A program made the translations under genes and the position numbers. From Bugulina stolonifera (lineage: Eukaryota > Bryozoa > Gymnolaemata > Cheilostomatida > Bugulidae), in NCBI GenBank assembly GCA_935421135.1, contig OW285193.1, positions 5,946,496 through 6,010,495 on the forward strand: a stretch of 64,000 bases of DNA, in the 5' to 3' direction. The notes under the pieces were generated by a model that had not been told where the DNA came from, searched no databases, and saw nothing but the letters and a program-made list of their open reading frames with translations. Below are positions 27,501 to 42,500 of this stretch, piece after piece. Within the stretch, counting starts at the first letter, position 1. Every line of letters begins with the position of its first letter.

Positions 27501-30500
27501 GCCTGAGAGTTTTTCTAATGTTAGTCAAGTGCAACTATGACAATACATTGTATTATCCTGCTTGAGATTAGCATTTCAAGGATGGGTTCCCCTGTGTATA
27601 GGAAGCAGTGATTGTTACAAAATTATGCAACCTTGAGGTGTTCGCATAGAATGGAAAACATTTCCTAAAAATTAAATTTTGTGCTGATATATAGATCAAT
27701 AACTTATTGGTTGTTGTCTTGTATGTCATTGCATCACTTCCTGTCGTAGATCAAGCAGACGTATCCCAGGAATCAAGCTGTTACCATTGAGACGCTGAAT
27801 GCTTGGTATAGGGAGGTGTTATTGCTGTATAAGAAGCACTCAGCTATCCTACCGCGCAATATGGAGGCCCATTACAGACGTCTCAACATCAGATGGTCTG
27901 CTCTGAAGGAGAGAACTCAGCTAAACAGAGCTGGATCTGACTCCAGTATAGAAGAAACACTCGCTACAGGTTAGACTCAAAGTATCTTCTCTTTGTGAGT
28001 AGGCAACTCCATAAATGCTGTCAGCATGCAATAGTGTTCCACACGTATTACTTGGAGGCTTACTATAGGTGTCTTTGAGGCCATGTTGTCATGAGCTCCT
28101 CATACCTAAGCATTTGTCGATTAAAGCCAAGTGTACATTGCCAACCTAGCAATCATGAGCTTCGACTTCGCTAATTATTTTGGTTTTTTGTCAAGGACAT
28201 TTCAGTAGCGATTCATATGTAGATGTAGGTCATTCCTCGAGGCCACAAAGACACCTAGTATTGACCACAGAGTTTCTTTCTATATGTTTGAAGTGTGAAA
28301 TTCAACTCGCATACGTCTGCTGTGAAAAAATCTAGTTTATTGTTAGTTCTATCTTTACATTTCGCGGCTGCTAGTCAGCATGACTTTATTTTCTGTTTGA
28401 TTCACAGGCTTACTCTGTGTATGTTGTATATCATGCTAGCCTCTGTTCCATGCATGTATATTTTAATTATTAGGGGGTGGAGTCAAAGCAAAGGGTAAGA
28501 CGCCAACACTGTTTTGTTTATTGGCAGCCATGTTGAGTGTGGTAAGCTAGAAAGATCAGCTCTAATTTCGTCGCGTCATAAATATAAAAATATTTTTAAT
28601 ATCAAAAAATAAAAATATTTTTAATATCCAGTGGGTAGCACGGGATATTCATTAAAATAGATTCAATGAAATAAAAATCAATTCTAAAACTTCAAATTTA
28701 GATCACAATGATCTTGTGCTACCTTTGACGCAGCAGGTGTTTGTGATAGAATTAAATCAACAAAAAGTTGAAATTTATATTATTCACTTATAATATAAAT
28801 CGGATTCCATATCGAATGATAGCCTGTAGTTTCTAACGTGAGTTTACTGTTCAAACTGTTGCCAATAAACAAAACGATCCAAGCTAAACAGTCAGGTGAC
28901 CTATGATGTCATCAACCAAACTGTCGGCCTCTATATTGTTACAATTGTTTGCTTTTAATGCTTCTACGATGTTGCAATGTGTTTGTTGTTTTAGTTGTTT
29001 CTCTACCTACTTATGGATTGCTAACTTCAGCATTAGGAACACGATTCTAATTTTAGCTTGACTCAATATTTCATATTACCATCCCGCACGTTCTTCTAGC
29101 CAATCACTAGCAAGGTTTGATATGTATTGGGCTTTGATTGGATAATACCATTTTGCATACTGGATTACTGACAAATAAAGCATTTCTCTACACTCTGTGG
29201 TAGTCTAACGCTCACTCACAATCAAACTTATGTCATCTGATAATAATAATATTATAAGTCACATGATTCTCCTTGTGGTGGTCTATGACCAGCTTGAAAA
29301 GCATGGGTGCTCATAAGTCATTGATTGTAATTCAAAGTTGTCTGCTCTCACAGCTAGAAGAGGACAACTTCAAATCACAATCAATAGTCATAAACATACA
29401 TGTACATGTACTTGGTGTACGTTTATGGTTATAGCTATGAGTGCCAGTGTCTAAAGATCATTATGGGGGGGGGGGGGGGGTAGTCTGGTACACCACTGTT
29501 CTAGGGGGACAGAGCTTTAAAAACTACCACTTGGTGTGGACAATGCTTTAGGTTATGATAACATCACTTCCATTAGTATAATGTTTACACTACCAATATT
29601 CACTCAGTCACCACAGTCAGTTGTTCTCCTTAGTTGAAGTTGCAACCAGAATTCTGGGAATATTCTAGTACACCCTACCATCAGTTTCCATGACCACATG
29701 ACCTATGTTCTTTATCTGCTGTTGGATATATATTTTTGTGTAATTTATATTCACTGTTATGTTACTACTAATTGTGCATTCTCGTTCTGCTAGAAGCTAT
29801 CCATTGATTTTAAATTATATTGGGAATCGTCCGATCTCGGTAATACCATTCACAGGTGCTCTAAGCAATATTGTACAGCGTATTGTGTAAATATGTGTAT
29901 GCATAACACATGATACATGGAATATGTCATAGTTTCATGTAACTAATACTGAATGCAATTTAGTTTAAACTAACTCTTCAAACATATAATAATTATTTTT
30001 TGATAAATTTATTAGCATGTAGATTAACACCCTAAATGCTATTTTTTATGTGAACCCTTTCAGTCACCGACTAGCTTATATGAATGTTATATGCGCAACC
30101 GGAAGAGAATGTAAAGTGATGTTACTGTATATCTCAGATGTACATATACATAACACACCCTACACCAATAATAATTGGATTAAAGATGATAATTTATTAT
30201 AATAACTTGATAATCTCTTTCTACGTTGCAGCTGTGGATGCAGAAAACATATTTGAAGAACCTAGACACTCTGTGTTTATGAATGACCACATGCCTATAG
30301 ACTCGGTTCCCTCAGTTTCTACCATTCAGGAGGAGGACTGTCCTCCACCCCCTCCTAGAGTAGAGTCACTTCAGCCTGGTCCCCTGCCACAGGTATAAAA
30401 TATTACACATGTCAACTCATCTAATTCAAATGAGAAATAAATACATTTTTTACCTCTCATGTATTTTTTCTGTATGGTAGATCTCATTTTTCTGCATATA

Positions 30501-33500
30501 TTTTGTCCTCAGAGCTGTATTGGTGTTTTCTAGACATCTGCGGGTGGTAGCACATCTCCCCCACCTGCCATGATGTTAAACAGGGAAGAAACTCTGGCTC
30601 TACTCAGAGACCGGTTGGCCACTCTTAATCGGACGGTCAGCAACAAGAGAGTGGACGTGACTGACCACTCACAAATATCTGAGAACCAAGTCAAGGTCGC
30701 TGTGAGTATCCTAGTATATATGAATACGGATCAATGTGTTTGTGTGTATACATGAATTTCCATGCGTTCTCAGTATATTCTGTGTAGTTGAGTATGAGTT
30801 AATGTGAATAGAATAGACACTACATCGTGTGTCCAGAAGCATAGTTTGAATGTAGATGTAGACTTCTCCCTCGTTAATTAAGGTGATCCAAACTCTAAAA
30901 TGACGTGGAACTCCTGGCCACCGGATTAGTATTTCATATTATACAGAGTAGCATGGCAAAACTGTATTTTGTAGTCAGGTTTTGTTGTACTATACAGACG
31001 AACCTTAGACATCTGCATAAATTACAAATGAGTAGTGCGATAATTTATCCCTTTTTCTTGTAGAAACTGACGGTCGCTGTGCAGGAGATTCTGCGGCAGC
31101 TGTCCATGTTTCCAGAGGCTGATAATCAGGGTAAGACAATTATTAAAACTAATATCAATATAAAACTATTGAGGTGAGGGAACACAACTCTGTGCCAGTC
31201 AGTATATATGGGAGACAACTCCACATATTTAAATTTTTGTTTGAATATATATCTTGCTAGTGCAGTTCAGGTTTTCATGAATGATAAAATGATAATTGAT
31301 AATAATGATAATTTTTTTCACATTGCTTGTAATTCAAACGTTTTGTAGCGGCGGGCATTTTACTGGTTAGTGTTTAGTACATGTGCAGTGACTATGGTAG
31401 GTTGTCCTTGATATCCACATGTAATTAGAATAAGCTGTTAATGATTTGGTGATGATTAGTGTAGAGGATGTGGAAATACCACCCATAGTCTGTATATTAT
31501 GTGACTAGTCGGCCAAGCTAGTTGAATAATTAGCGTAATATCACCTCACATCCTGTTGGTGTAGGTTGAAAACTATACAGTATATTTATAATACCTGCTG
31601 CCACTGTAGACTGGTTGAGCCGTTCTCCTGGGGATTTGAATCATTTAATATGTATAATAGTGTATTTATTAATGGTGTAGTTAGTTCAATAGATATACGT
31701 GTACATGTAGATATTGTAATAGACATGTAGATGTATGTTCAGTGCCTGTCAGTATATAGGACCTACTTACACATATAAGTAAGTAATATACAATGTACAT
31801 GTAATATATTATATCATGTAGTCTATATAAAATGTTATGTACACAATATGTTTTAGGCTTTAGGTTTTTAGGTTTTAGGCAATGCTACATGTAGTAGTCT
31901 ACATGTACATGTATGTTATTTTTTTCATGTCTTTATGTGTTTTTATGTTGCATTACATGTGCAAATGGATCCAGCATAGGCTACTATAAGGTATTTCAGT
32001 TTTTATCTAAATTGAATACTAAAAAGGAATATCAAAATTACAACTTGGATGGATTCTATTACCTTGATACAATCACAGCACCTACATGTAGTTGTTTATA
32101 TTACACATAGCTTCTACCCACAACTGTATCTTTTCTGATACAGTAAGAGTTGTACTGTCCATGCCCCTGTACTTGTACATATCGTATCCATATCAGTTCC
32201 GTACAAAAATATTTCATAAAATTAATGTCTCTCCAAAGAATTGTTTGAATGATTTTTAATTAAGCCTCACTAGGTTCTCCTATACCTCAGACAATAGTAT
32301 TGCTTTATTTTGAATTCCATCTACTCTATGAATGGTTCACACATAGACTAAGATATTCTAACTGTCTGTATGTGTGTTTGCATGTGTGTATGTCTATGCA
32401 GGTATGTGTATTGATAGAGTGCAGTTTCCCCATTCTACCCCCTCACACTCACTTACCCACACACAATGCTCTCCAAATCAGATTACTCTAATACAACTCT
32501 ATTAGTCTACAAGTCATTCCTCTACCTTTTCAATTCTATCCAACAAAAGGTGAGATTGTTGTGTTAGATTAATCGATAATAAGTGGGCCACCCTGTCCAG
32601 GTGTGAAATAGACCTAGGTACTACACTAAGTGCGGAGCATACCCCCAACCCCCACACTTATGGTTATTTAATGGGGTTCTGCGTCTAGAGATCTCATATC
32701 TCTGCCTGATCATATGAAATTATGGTGAACAAGAATTTAGAGTTTATTTACTGCTTGGCTACCTCATATGAATTGAGTAGAATCTAGGTAGATGCTGTCA
32801 GTCAAAATCTCGTAGTACCTGCAGAGAGTGTCTGCTCTGTAGTACCCGCAGAGAGTGACACTTAGTAGTACCTGCAGAGATTGACACTTAGTAGTACCTG
32901 CAAAGAGTGTGGTGGTGGTGGAAGTATGGCTCCAGTACCAGGTATAATGTAACACATCTCACATAGTAACCTATATATTATATTATACATGTATATTATA
33001 TGTTTGTATTATTATATGTAGCAAACAAAGGCTATTGTAATATTACTAACCTTTCTCTTTGCAGATTATAATATTTATATAGCAATATTTTCTAATGTGT
33101 GGACTGTCAATGATATTGTACTATAATAATATATCAATATATCAATTATAGGCCTAATTATCATGATAATTATACGGAATTATTGTTTTCTATAATACTG
33201 TGAGGTGTGATACACATGTATATAATTACATTATGTCTATACCATCAGTTCTTTAGCTTCATGTATAAGCACATTCCTGTACCATAAGCACATTCCTGTA
33301 CCATAAGCACATTCCTGTACCATAAGCACATTCCTGTACCATAAGCACACTCCTGTACCATAAGCACACTCCTGTACCATAAGCACATTCCTGTACCATA
33401 AGCACAGCTTGCAGTACCACGTGCTGATTATGGAATAACAGTTTTAGGTAGAGTTTGCACCCAATTCTATTATCATGATATTTATTGCATTGGAACTGTT

Positions 33501-36500
33501 AGTAGTTGCCAATATACAACATGAATAGACAACTAATAACAATCAAGTAATCAAATTATTGACAAGTTAGTCAATGATAAGGGAGATGTCATCTAATTGT
33601 AGTATATAATATCTACTGTACCATATATCATGTATAGAGTAATATAATAAGTATGACAAGTGTAAGCAAGTGTGATAGAATAATGGTAGAAATATTGTGC
33701 TGTATTGAATATATTGGATAGTATATTGATATATGTTATACACACTACACTTACATGTACATGTATATACACTCACTATATACTGTATATATACAGTATT
33801 ATAATAATATTATAGCGTGATAATATATATTGATTGATAACATAGGCTATAAATGCTATCTTACAAGTGTTGTATACAATACATACACTTCATTACTAGG
33901 GTACATGTCTTCTAATATAATTAATATCATTGCACTGTATAACTGTGTATAACTGCTAGTAGTACAGTATTTCACTCGGTATATGTACATTGCTACGTCT
34001 ACAGCAGTAGGTATGTATACGTATAGTGAATAACCTAATGGTATGTTTATGTGTACATCTCAGAGAGAGGTATACATAAACATACACTTAGTCTTGTTGA
34101 TGTCAGTGTAAGTAATCAGGGTAGTCAAGGTAGTCAGGCTTGAGAATAAACAGCGCCAGCTTCACTATTGTTGTTGTATCTTTTATTCTAATTTTAGTTA
34201 ACTAGGTTATAGATGCAACCTTTTTATTATAAAATTAAGCAGAGTTTACAATGACACCAAATATAGCATCATCGGTACATTGCTCATATATGAGCACTTG
34301 AATCTCTCCTTCGTTTTCTTCCTATCTGAATTAGTGAATGGTGAATAAAGCGGCCCACTGACTAAACTATATAAGCCTACTAACTAATTTCTAAGCCTAC
34401 TAACTATATAAGCTTACTTACTAATTTATTTTGTAGGCCTACATTTTCTTGAGTAGGTTGTTTTGGGATATTTATTAACAATTTGTATGCAATTATATCT
34501 TGCCTTAGGTAAATCTACTTCACTCTGTAGGGTGCACGAGAACACCAAGTACGTTGTATAGCAGGTATTTTAGTTGTGTCCGCACTATACCAAATAGTGC
34601 ATAAGTTGTTGGCATACAGAGAGGAGATAACTTCTCCATTATTATTCTTTATAGTCATAATTATAACGCATTTGTAGTCTCTATAATTCACATAGTGCGA
34701 CTAGAACTTATGTACATGTATATAATATATTAGTACATCATATACATGTATATATATTATATACATGTATATGTATAATATGTACTAATAATGGAATGAT
34801 AACTCCTGTAATATATTCCTGCTTCAGATATGCAACTGGTCGTGTGTGATGTTTGCTCAAGTAACTAAACCTACTTTGTATTTATTAAAATATGATTGGT
34901 TGGTTGGCCATTGACCCTGACCTTGTTAAGTCTCATTGGTTTCTAATGTCTGCCAGAAACAAGGTTCAGCCAATGAAGCATTAGTGGGAGAACAAAGTCT
35001 AACGAACTGCCACATTTTATTTATCAGTTTGTGTATTGTAATATGCTCACTCCGCATGGCTGTCTAGATTACTGCTGCTGTATTTCTCAACCTGTGTTCT
35101 GTTCTGTTACAGTATCTGGATTGAGGACGGAATGTACGGACTGCCAGGCTAGATCACTAGCTAGAGGTAAGGAACTGAAGCAATTGCTTATAGACTCACA
35201 CAAGTACGGCAATCAGATGGCTCAAGTGGACAGCTGGTTGTCTCAGCTCGAGGACAAGATTAACAGCAGGAAGATGGAGGCTCTTGGTGATGCTGTTGAC
35301 GTTCTGGACAGACAGATTGAGCAGCATGCCGTAAGTAACAATATAATTATATGGTGGACAGGTGCTGCAAGGTACCATATAGGCTGTATACTATATTATA
35401 CTGTGTGTAGTGAACAGGTGCTGCGTGGTACCCTATAGGCTGTATACTATATTATACTGTGTGTAGTGAACAGGTGCTGCAAGGTACCATATAGGCTGTA
35501 TACTATATTATACTGTGTGTAGTGGACAGGTGCTGCATGGTACCCTATGCTCTTGTTTATTGGTGTAGATTAGGTGTGCTGGGCAAGGTGCCCTGTCAAC
35601 CAAACTTGCCGCATGACAGATTATCCTTTATGAGCAATAAAAGAATTTATGTAAAACATAAAATATAGAATATAATACAATCAAATACCCATTTACTTCA
35701 TGGTAGTTATGACGTAGTACACTACATGCAGCTGAAGAAGGTGTACATTTGTATATGTACATCATTTGTGTATTATTGTTGTTGTTCAACGTGCAGTTTG
35801 AGTCAGGTGTTGGTTAACGGACCTACTGCAGACCTGCAGACGTCATTCAATGTCTAGGCTTATCATAGGTTTTCTTGCCAGGAAACCAACAAAACGTGAC
35901 TATGATGTGATGTATAATGTCTACACTATCAACAGCTGTTACACAGCAAACATCTCCTCCTTTCCCTGTTAGGTGCAGTAGTGGAGAAATTTGGATAGCC
36001 TTAGTTCCTTGTTTGTGGTTGGGGTTTGGGGTAAGGGCGGTCAACCAGCAAAATATAGAGAAGGCAACTTCTCCTGCTTCATTTTTGGCGAAGAACAAAG
36101 GCTATCTCAAATTTCTCCACTTCTGCACCTAACTCTCCTTTCCTTTGTTACAAGCACTCTATCTGCCTCCTATTTGTATCAGACGTTATAATATGGTGGC
36201 CGTCTATTTACTTGTTTGTTGCAGGCTTTAGAGCTGGAGGTGAAATCATGGCAGGATAATTATGCCATCCTGAATAAGATGACAGAGCACCTGCTGAGCA
36301 CCTACCCTCACGAGGACACCAGTAACATCAAGATGAATAGAGAGTCTCTCTCCGTCAGGTGGAGCAGTGTACAGCTATTGTAAGTTTGGCCTTCACCTTC
36401 AAGTCTACTATCATGTACACATTTCATTACCTACTTGGATTGTACATGTAATGTGCAGTCTAAGTCTTCAGAGGAACACCAATGTAACACGGCAGTTCTG

Positions 36501-39500
36501 TTGCTTGTAGCAGAGCCGATTTTACCAACTTTAACCGATTTTAAAACATTCTGTTTCGAACCCGCTACTTATGAAACTACTAATTGAGCTTCATATCACA
36601 TTAATACAGGCTTACTATGCAGGTAGTTGTCCATCCGTCTGTATCTGTACAATGCAGCAGACGTGTTCATACGCCCTTCTGCTATTGTTGTAGTCTGAAT
36701 GAATATGGCCGAACTCTGAACACACACAAGCAAACTTTACAAGACTTTGATAAAACCCTCAATGACTTCTTACTCTGGATAACAGAACAAGAATCTTTGG
36801 CAGATATTTTGTTTGAAGAGATCAAGGACAATCATCCAATGAGGTCTTCCACCTGGCAGCAGAGAGCTAAGGTATGATATATTATATTATATTATATTAT
36901 ATTATATTATATTGTATTATATTATATTATATTGTATTGTATTGTATTGTATCGTATCGTATCGTATTGTATTGTATCGTATTATATTATACTGTTATCT
37001 GGTAATGTGTAGAAAGAAGTACATGTATATCGATCCAATAGACTGTACTAACTCTGCTCTCTGAACTGGAGGGCAAAGTTGTCGTATGTTTATTTACTTT
37101 CTCTGGAATTCTGTTGTATGGAATAGAGACGGTGTGTTATTTGTAGTTCTTCTCAGTAAATAGCTGCATGTACATGTATAATACAGCTGGTTTAGTTGAG
37201 GGGAGATAACTTCTAGTGATGGTTTACTATCTAGTCTCATTCCATGGTCTATCGGCATCATTTGATCATAGTATTAGGATTATATGGTGATCGCAGCTGT
37301 AAGTTGTAAAACGTTGACACATGTTTTATTTGTATTTAACAGTGATATACTCTCAGTTGTTGTTGTTATTGATGTACAGTGGAGATTAGCATGTAACCAC
37401 CTGCTGTTACTATAGCTCCAGTTTGATGTTGATTCTGCTGTGTCTTAAAATTGTATGCTACTACTACATCACTTCTATTTTTTCATGCGATGAATTAGGG
37501 AATTGTCTTATCTTTGGTAATATTGCCCCCTGCATTATAATATATAGTGTAGTATTTGGGAGTTGTGCTCTCTCTGCTTTACTTGCACCACTATTACTAA
37601 TTTTATGTGTAACACTTGACATGGAATAAAGAGTATATTAGTAGCCTGAGTTGTTACTTGTAACTATGGATTTGGATATTATACTGTAGACCCATCATGA
37701 ACATATTTTATCAAATTCTAACATCACACCATAAAAAACAGTATTTAAACCAGACAAATGATAGGATAACTCCAACACTGTGTGTGTGCGTGTTCTGTCT
37801 TACATTATACAGAGATGCGTTTATATGAGTATAGAGTAGTATGTAAATTATATTATAATATTATACTGTCCTATTAACAGTATACTAGAATATTCATATA
37901 AACAATAATAATATATGTGTACTAGTACCAATATTGTCGGTGTTCTTATTATTATTATTATTATTGATATTATTATTATATTGTATTATAGTTTGCTTAT
38001 ATCTTATTTAATAAGTGTGTGATCTCTACCTTTTCTCCCATGTCACTGGTATGCATGTGTGATACTGAACAGTAGCTACAGCTCTGGTATCAACTTACTA
38101 GCAAGAGACCATAACTCCAAACATGTATGTATGTATAGTCCGTGTTAGTTATACACAACTGTTCTCTTTCTCCAAATTAGTCAATATTTATTTCAAGTTT
38201 AATTTAGTAATTCTATTGATCATATATTTTGACACCTGTACATTAGTATCAGCTTACACTCAATTTGTTACAAACTAGTTTAACTTCAAATTTTAACTTC
38301 AAATTCATTAATGTTGTTAGTCCATATCTGTACCTAAATAGCTTCAGGTTAATTAACTGTACTCTATTCAATTGTGGGTGTGTAGTGAAGCAGCCTATAT
38401 ATCACCTGGGTTATTGTTAGACTTTGGGGCTATTGGCTTGTAAGTAATGCTATTAGTTGGTTATTTCCGCTACATTTATTTTGTATACAGTTAGTCAGTC
38501 GGTAAATTGACTTAAATGCCGAGGGGCCGCTAATTTAGCCAGAGTCTCGAATAGTAATTCAATTTGACTGTCCTCAGAATATTGTAATACTGGTTGTCAC
38601 CAGGAAGGTCAAATCTGTGATATGTGCAATAGCATAGGTATCTCTACTAGCAAATACATAATATGTCAGAGGAACTAGTAAACAACTATTAATGATATTC
38701 GTAAAATATATTTATTATTTACATGTTACCTGCATATGGAAGTAATAGAATAGTATTCGATTTGGTGGTATTTTGCATAAATTGTACCTAATAATTATTA
38801 TAAACATAATGTGCAGTAAGTACCTTTACAATTTACATGTAAGTATGGGAACTACAGATTTAATAAGATAGGTGTACCATGTAGGTAGTTGTATTATTGT
38901 ATTATAAGTATTATTAGAATTGGCTGCACATGTGTAGGACATCTGCAGGTAATAAAATATGCATGTGTTTATTTGATGTCTCCAGTGAACTTAGGGTAGA
39001 GGTCTGTATGCCGTACACATATGGAAATTCATGTAATACTTGACTGATGATTTAAATGTACTTAAGTATACTTAATGATTTATATTAGCTTGTCTGTCTG
39101 TTTGAAGCCAGCATTAGTCCAATATATTATAGTATTGAATATATTACCCATAAATCATAGCTGCAGTGATACTAGTATATGAGTAGGTAGTTGGCAGCTG
39201 GGAGTAGACAAGCATACACATATCTGGGACCTAATTCTCCTCACCAAGGCAACATATCTACAAGTTGTTCTTCTAATCGTCCAATGGTGATAGGTGTGGG
39301 GCACGTGCTATACTATATTGTTATAGTGTTTTACATGTGTTAAGTGTTGCTCATACATATTTATGTAGTTTTGTAACTTGCTAATCCATGTGTATTAATA
39401 CAGCAAGACAGCAGAAAAATGTTTATTGTATTTATTGTACTGGAGGTGCTAACAACTATTAGTTCGTATTGTATCCACTCTGACTACCTGGCTACATTTC

Positions 39501-42500
39501 ATAAGTAGTTATAAGAAAACGTTACATTGTTTACTTAGCAGTTAGGTATAGAATAGTTGCAGACGCTTAAAATAGGGACCAAGAAAACTGAGCCGGAGTC
39601 GTAATACAATACTATCTTCATTGATATCTAGATATCTACTTATCGTAAAATCTTAGACTAAGTGTTTTCTTTTCTTCGTATCGAATTAAATTCTACAGCT
39701 AGCCGAGTGCATGTGACTATATTGGATTTCTGCTCGTTAACTGCTAGGTGCGGTGAGATCTGCTCTTCGAGTGGCTTGCAGCTTTGAAGGTCGGATTTAA
39801 CTTAATGTAATCAAATCGGTAGATAGAATTATGGCAAGGAAGGTGGAGAGGACTTATGGCATTGATTTGTTTAATAAACCGAGAGATAATCATTGCACTA
39901 GTTATGATACAAAACATGAGCCGAGGACTGCTCACTCTTATAACTTACCTAGCTTGTGGGATCGTAATACCGATCGTATCAAGAACACCGTGTTCACCGC
40001 AGCTGTCGACGGATACAGCTCTGGATTCCATCACTTTAGAGAAGATTCTACGAGTGGTGGTAGAGATCATTGGGTAGCAACTCCTCAACAAGAGCGTGCT
40101 ATTGATGTCTTCAGTGAGGCTTTTAAAGCACAGACTTTAGGGCATTCAAGACGTGCGCCCACTGGGAATACTGTCTATAACGGGAACAACGGGACACATC
40201 ATAAAAATGGTGTACGCCAGTTGAAAGGTCGTTCTCTTGAAAGTGACTCGAGCATTGTTGTCGACCACAGAGCAACAAATAGAGTGTCTTTTAATAAACC
40301 CGACGTCTTTACTAATGATAACAGGTTTGACTCATCTGCTGAAATATCTTCGAATAAACCACAAAAAACTTTTAAACAGTTGACTAAAGGAAGCAACTCT
40401 GGTTTAGACGAGAATTGTAATGTTGATGCACGTTATATAGATATATATGGTAGCGTAGTTAAGGAAATAAAAAGCAAACAGCAACTAAAGTCTCGTAGTG
40501 TGTCACATGACGGTAAACCTCCTTCTGTACACCGTCACGACGTATTTCATTCACGGCAGCATAGTGACCCCGGGAGTCGGGCAGCACATTCCCCAACAAA
40601 CTACACAATATCGCATACTTCACAGCATCAGGGACCAGATGGAGTACAACATACCCTACCACAACGTACCCCACCTGTTACATCACAAAGTATAGCATCA
40701 CGTAGTAGTCCACCATATATACCACAATATACACCACAATACATAGATAGCTATGCAACGCAGCAGCATGCAGCACCTTTAGCCAATCACCGCACACCAC
40801 CACATTACGACACGGCACAACAGTACAGGAGACAACCCGTCCACAAACAAACGTTTCGCCCCTCTCCAGTGTTACAAGAACTGCAATCCAGGCTGAGAGA
40901 AATATCTCCCCCTACGGAAGAGTTCACCGAGGCTATGCATGCTCCTGCCCACTGTCTGCCATTCCCCACCCCTAACGCTGCTAATCCCAGGCATGTGCTC
41001 ACTCCAGAGGAAGTTTACGATAACCTAAATGGGCAACTCGAAACTGGTGGCAACTTTACCCATGGATCATCTTTAGATATGCTGCCTTCTTATGACAGCC
41101 ATTATTCCCTTAGGTCTCAAACTCTTCCACAGAAATTGAAGTTGTCCAAATCAGACATATATAAACCTCGTCCTTCTGCTTCTTCTCAGCGCATGACCTA
41201 TGACCCCAACTCACCGCAGATCACCAAGGAGTACGTGGACCATATCATCTCTACTGCCTCCACTCCAACCAACACTAAAGATGGTAAATATAGGAGCAGC
41301 ACTCTACCCAGGCGTATGCCAGCCAAGCAAACACGTCTTCCGCATGATAGTGAAGATGATGATGTTTTTCTGGCAGATTCAAAGTCACAGAAAACTCCGG
41401 TACAATCTATGTTAGCCGAATATTTTAATTCCAGAAAGAAGTTGTCCTCTCTCAATGATATTGAATCTTCTAAACCAAGACCTGCCGCATATAAAAGGGA
41501 GAGAAGGGCAAATAGTGAGTCAGCTGATAAGTCATATTTTACAAACCCGTCATTCGCCGACAGCGATGTCCACTCCGTCCACTCAGACACTGATATACTT
41601 CAAGTAGAAATGATTGAAGAGGCTGAGGATGACGTCACTAGCTATACCGCCGAAACACCTCTACAAATGCCTAGCCCTTGCGCAAACACTACTAATCCCC
41701 TCTCTAGTCATACCTGGGACAGTGATACGGGTGCTGAGGACTGTGTGAGGGAGAGTAGGGCGGCTTCTCGTAAGGGCAGTATGGGTAGCATACATGGGGA
41801 CAGTTTGGATGGTATACTACTCAAGTCACCAGAACGTGTACTGTTAGAGCTGAGGTGGCTGGAGTATCAGCTACAGAAGGTGAGTGTATGTTGTTCCATG
41901 CAGTGTGCACTTGTTAGCAGCTTTGACAGGAAATACTGGTATCCATGGATACGATAGCTGCTCTACATCAAGTCTCGTATCTGTGAACTATTTGAGTATC
42001 TCAATATATATACAGTATTTAAATTCGTAATATATACATGTAGGCCTACTACTAATCGTGCATCTGTAGAAAATTATTGTAAAGTTATCTCCAAGATTTT
42101 AAAATAATTTGTTCAGTTTCTTATTTTAATACTTGTAGGTATGTTACATCACATGTACACCGTATGCTTATGTTAACCATGTGTTGATAATATGCCTAGT
42201 ATGAAGTTTTAAGGTAGTCTACAGTTTCAATGAAGTTAAATTAAAATACCTGAAGGCGGCAAGTATTATCTAAAATACTTAGACAAGTAATTGCACACAG
42301 ATCAGCAGTTATATAGACTGATAGACTAAAATTACCCAGTTTCATTGATTTTCCGTAAGAATACAGCCGAATAGAATGGGTTATTAAGTATACTAGTCAA
42401 GCAAGGTTTATTAGGCATCTAAACCATCAATATACAAAGTGCTTGAATTTAATATTATTCACTTTAAATTATTGATGGAGAAGATAAAATACTCTGACAA

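Larger units (their letters stand above)
27970..30231 (+). other. Intron between e27 and e28
   Basis: Holds the MITE at 28066, the hairpin at 29308, a palindromic AAAAATATTTTTAATATC pair near 28580-28630 and a run of about 14 G near 29465. No exon seen. Confidence 0.6.
31131..35112 (+). other. Long intron between e30 and e31
   Basis: 4 kb, AT-rich with many TACATGTA runs and two minisatellites. No exon or coding element seen. Confidence 0.6.

Noticed and set aside
39831..41957. The large open frame as a retrocopy or separate intronless gene
   Set aside because: It ends at a strong donor in the correct phase for e34, and its last residues complete a spectrin repeat. The coding continuation past 41879 is only intron read-through.
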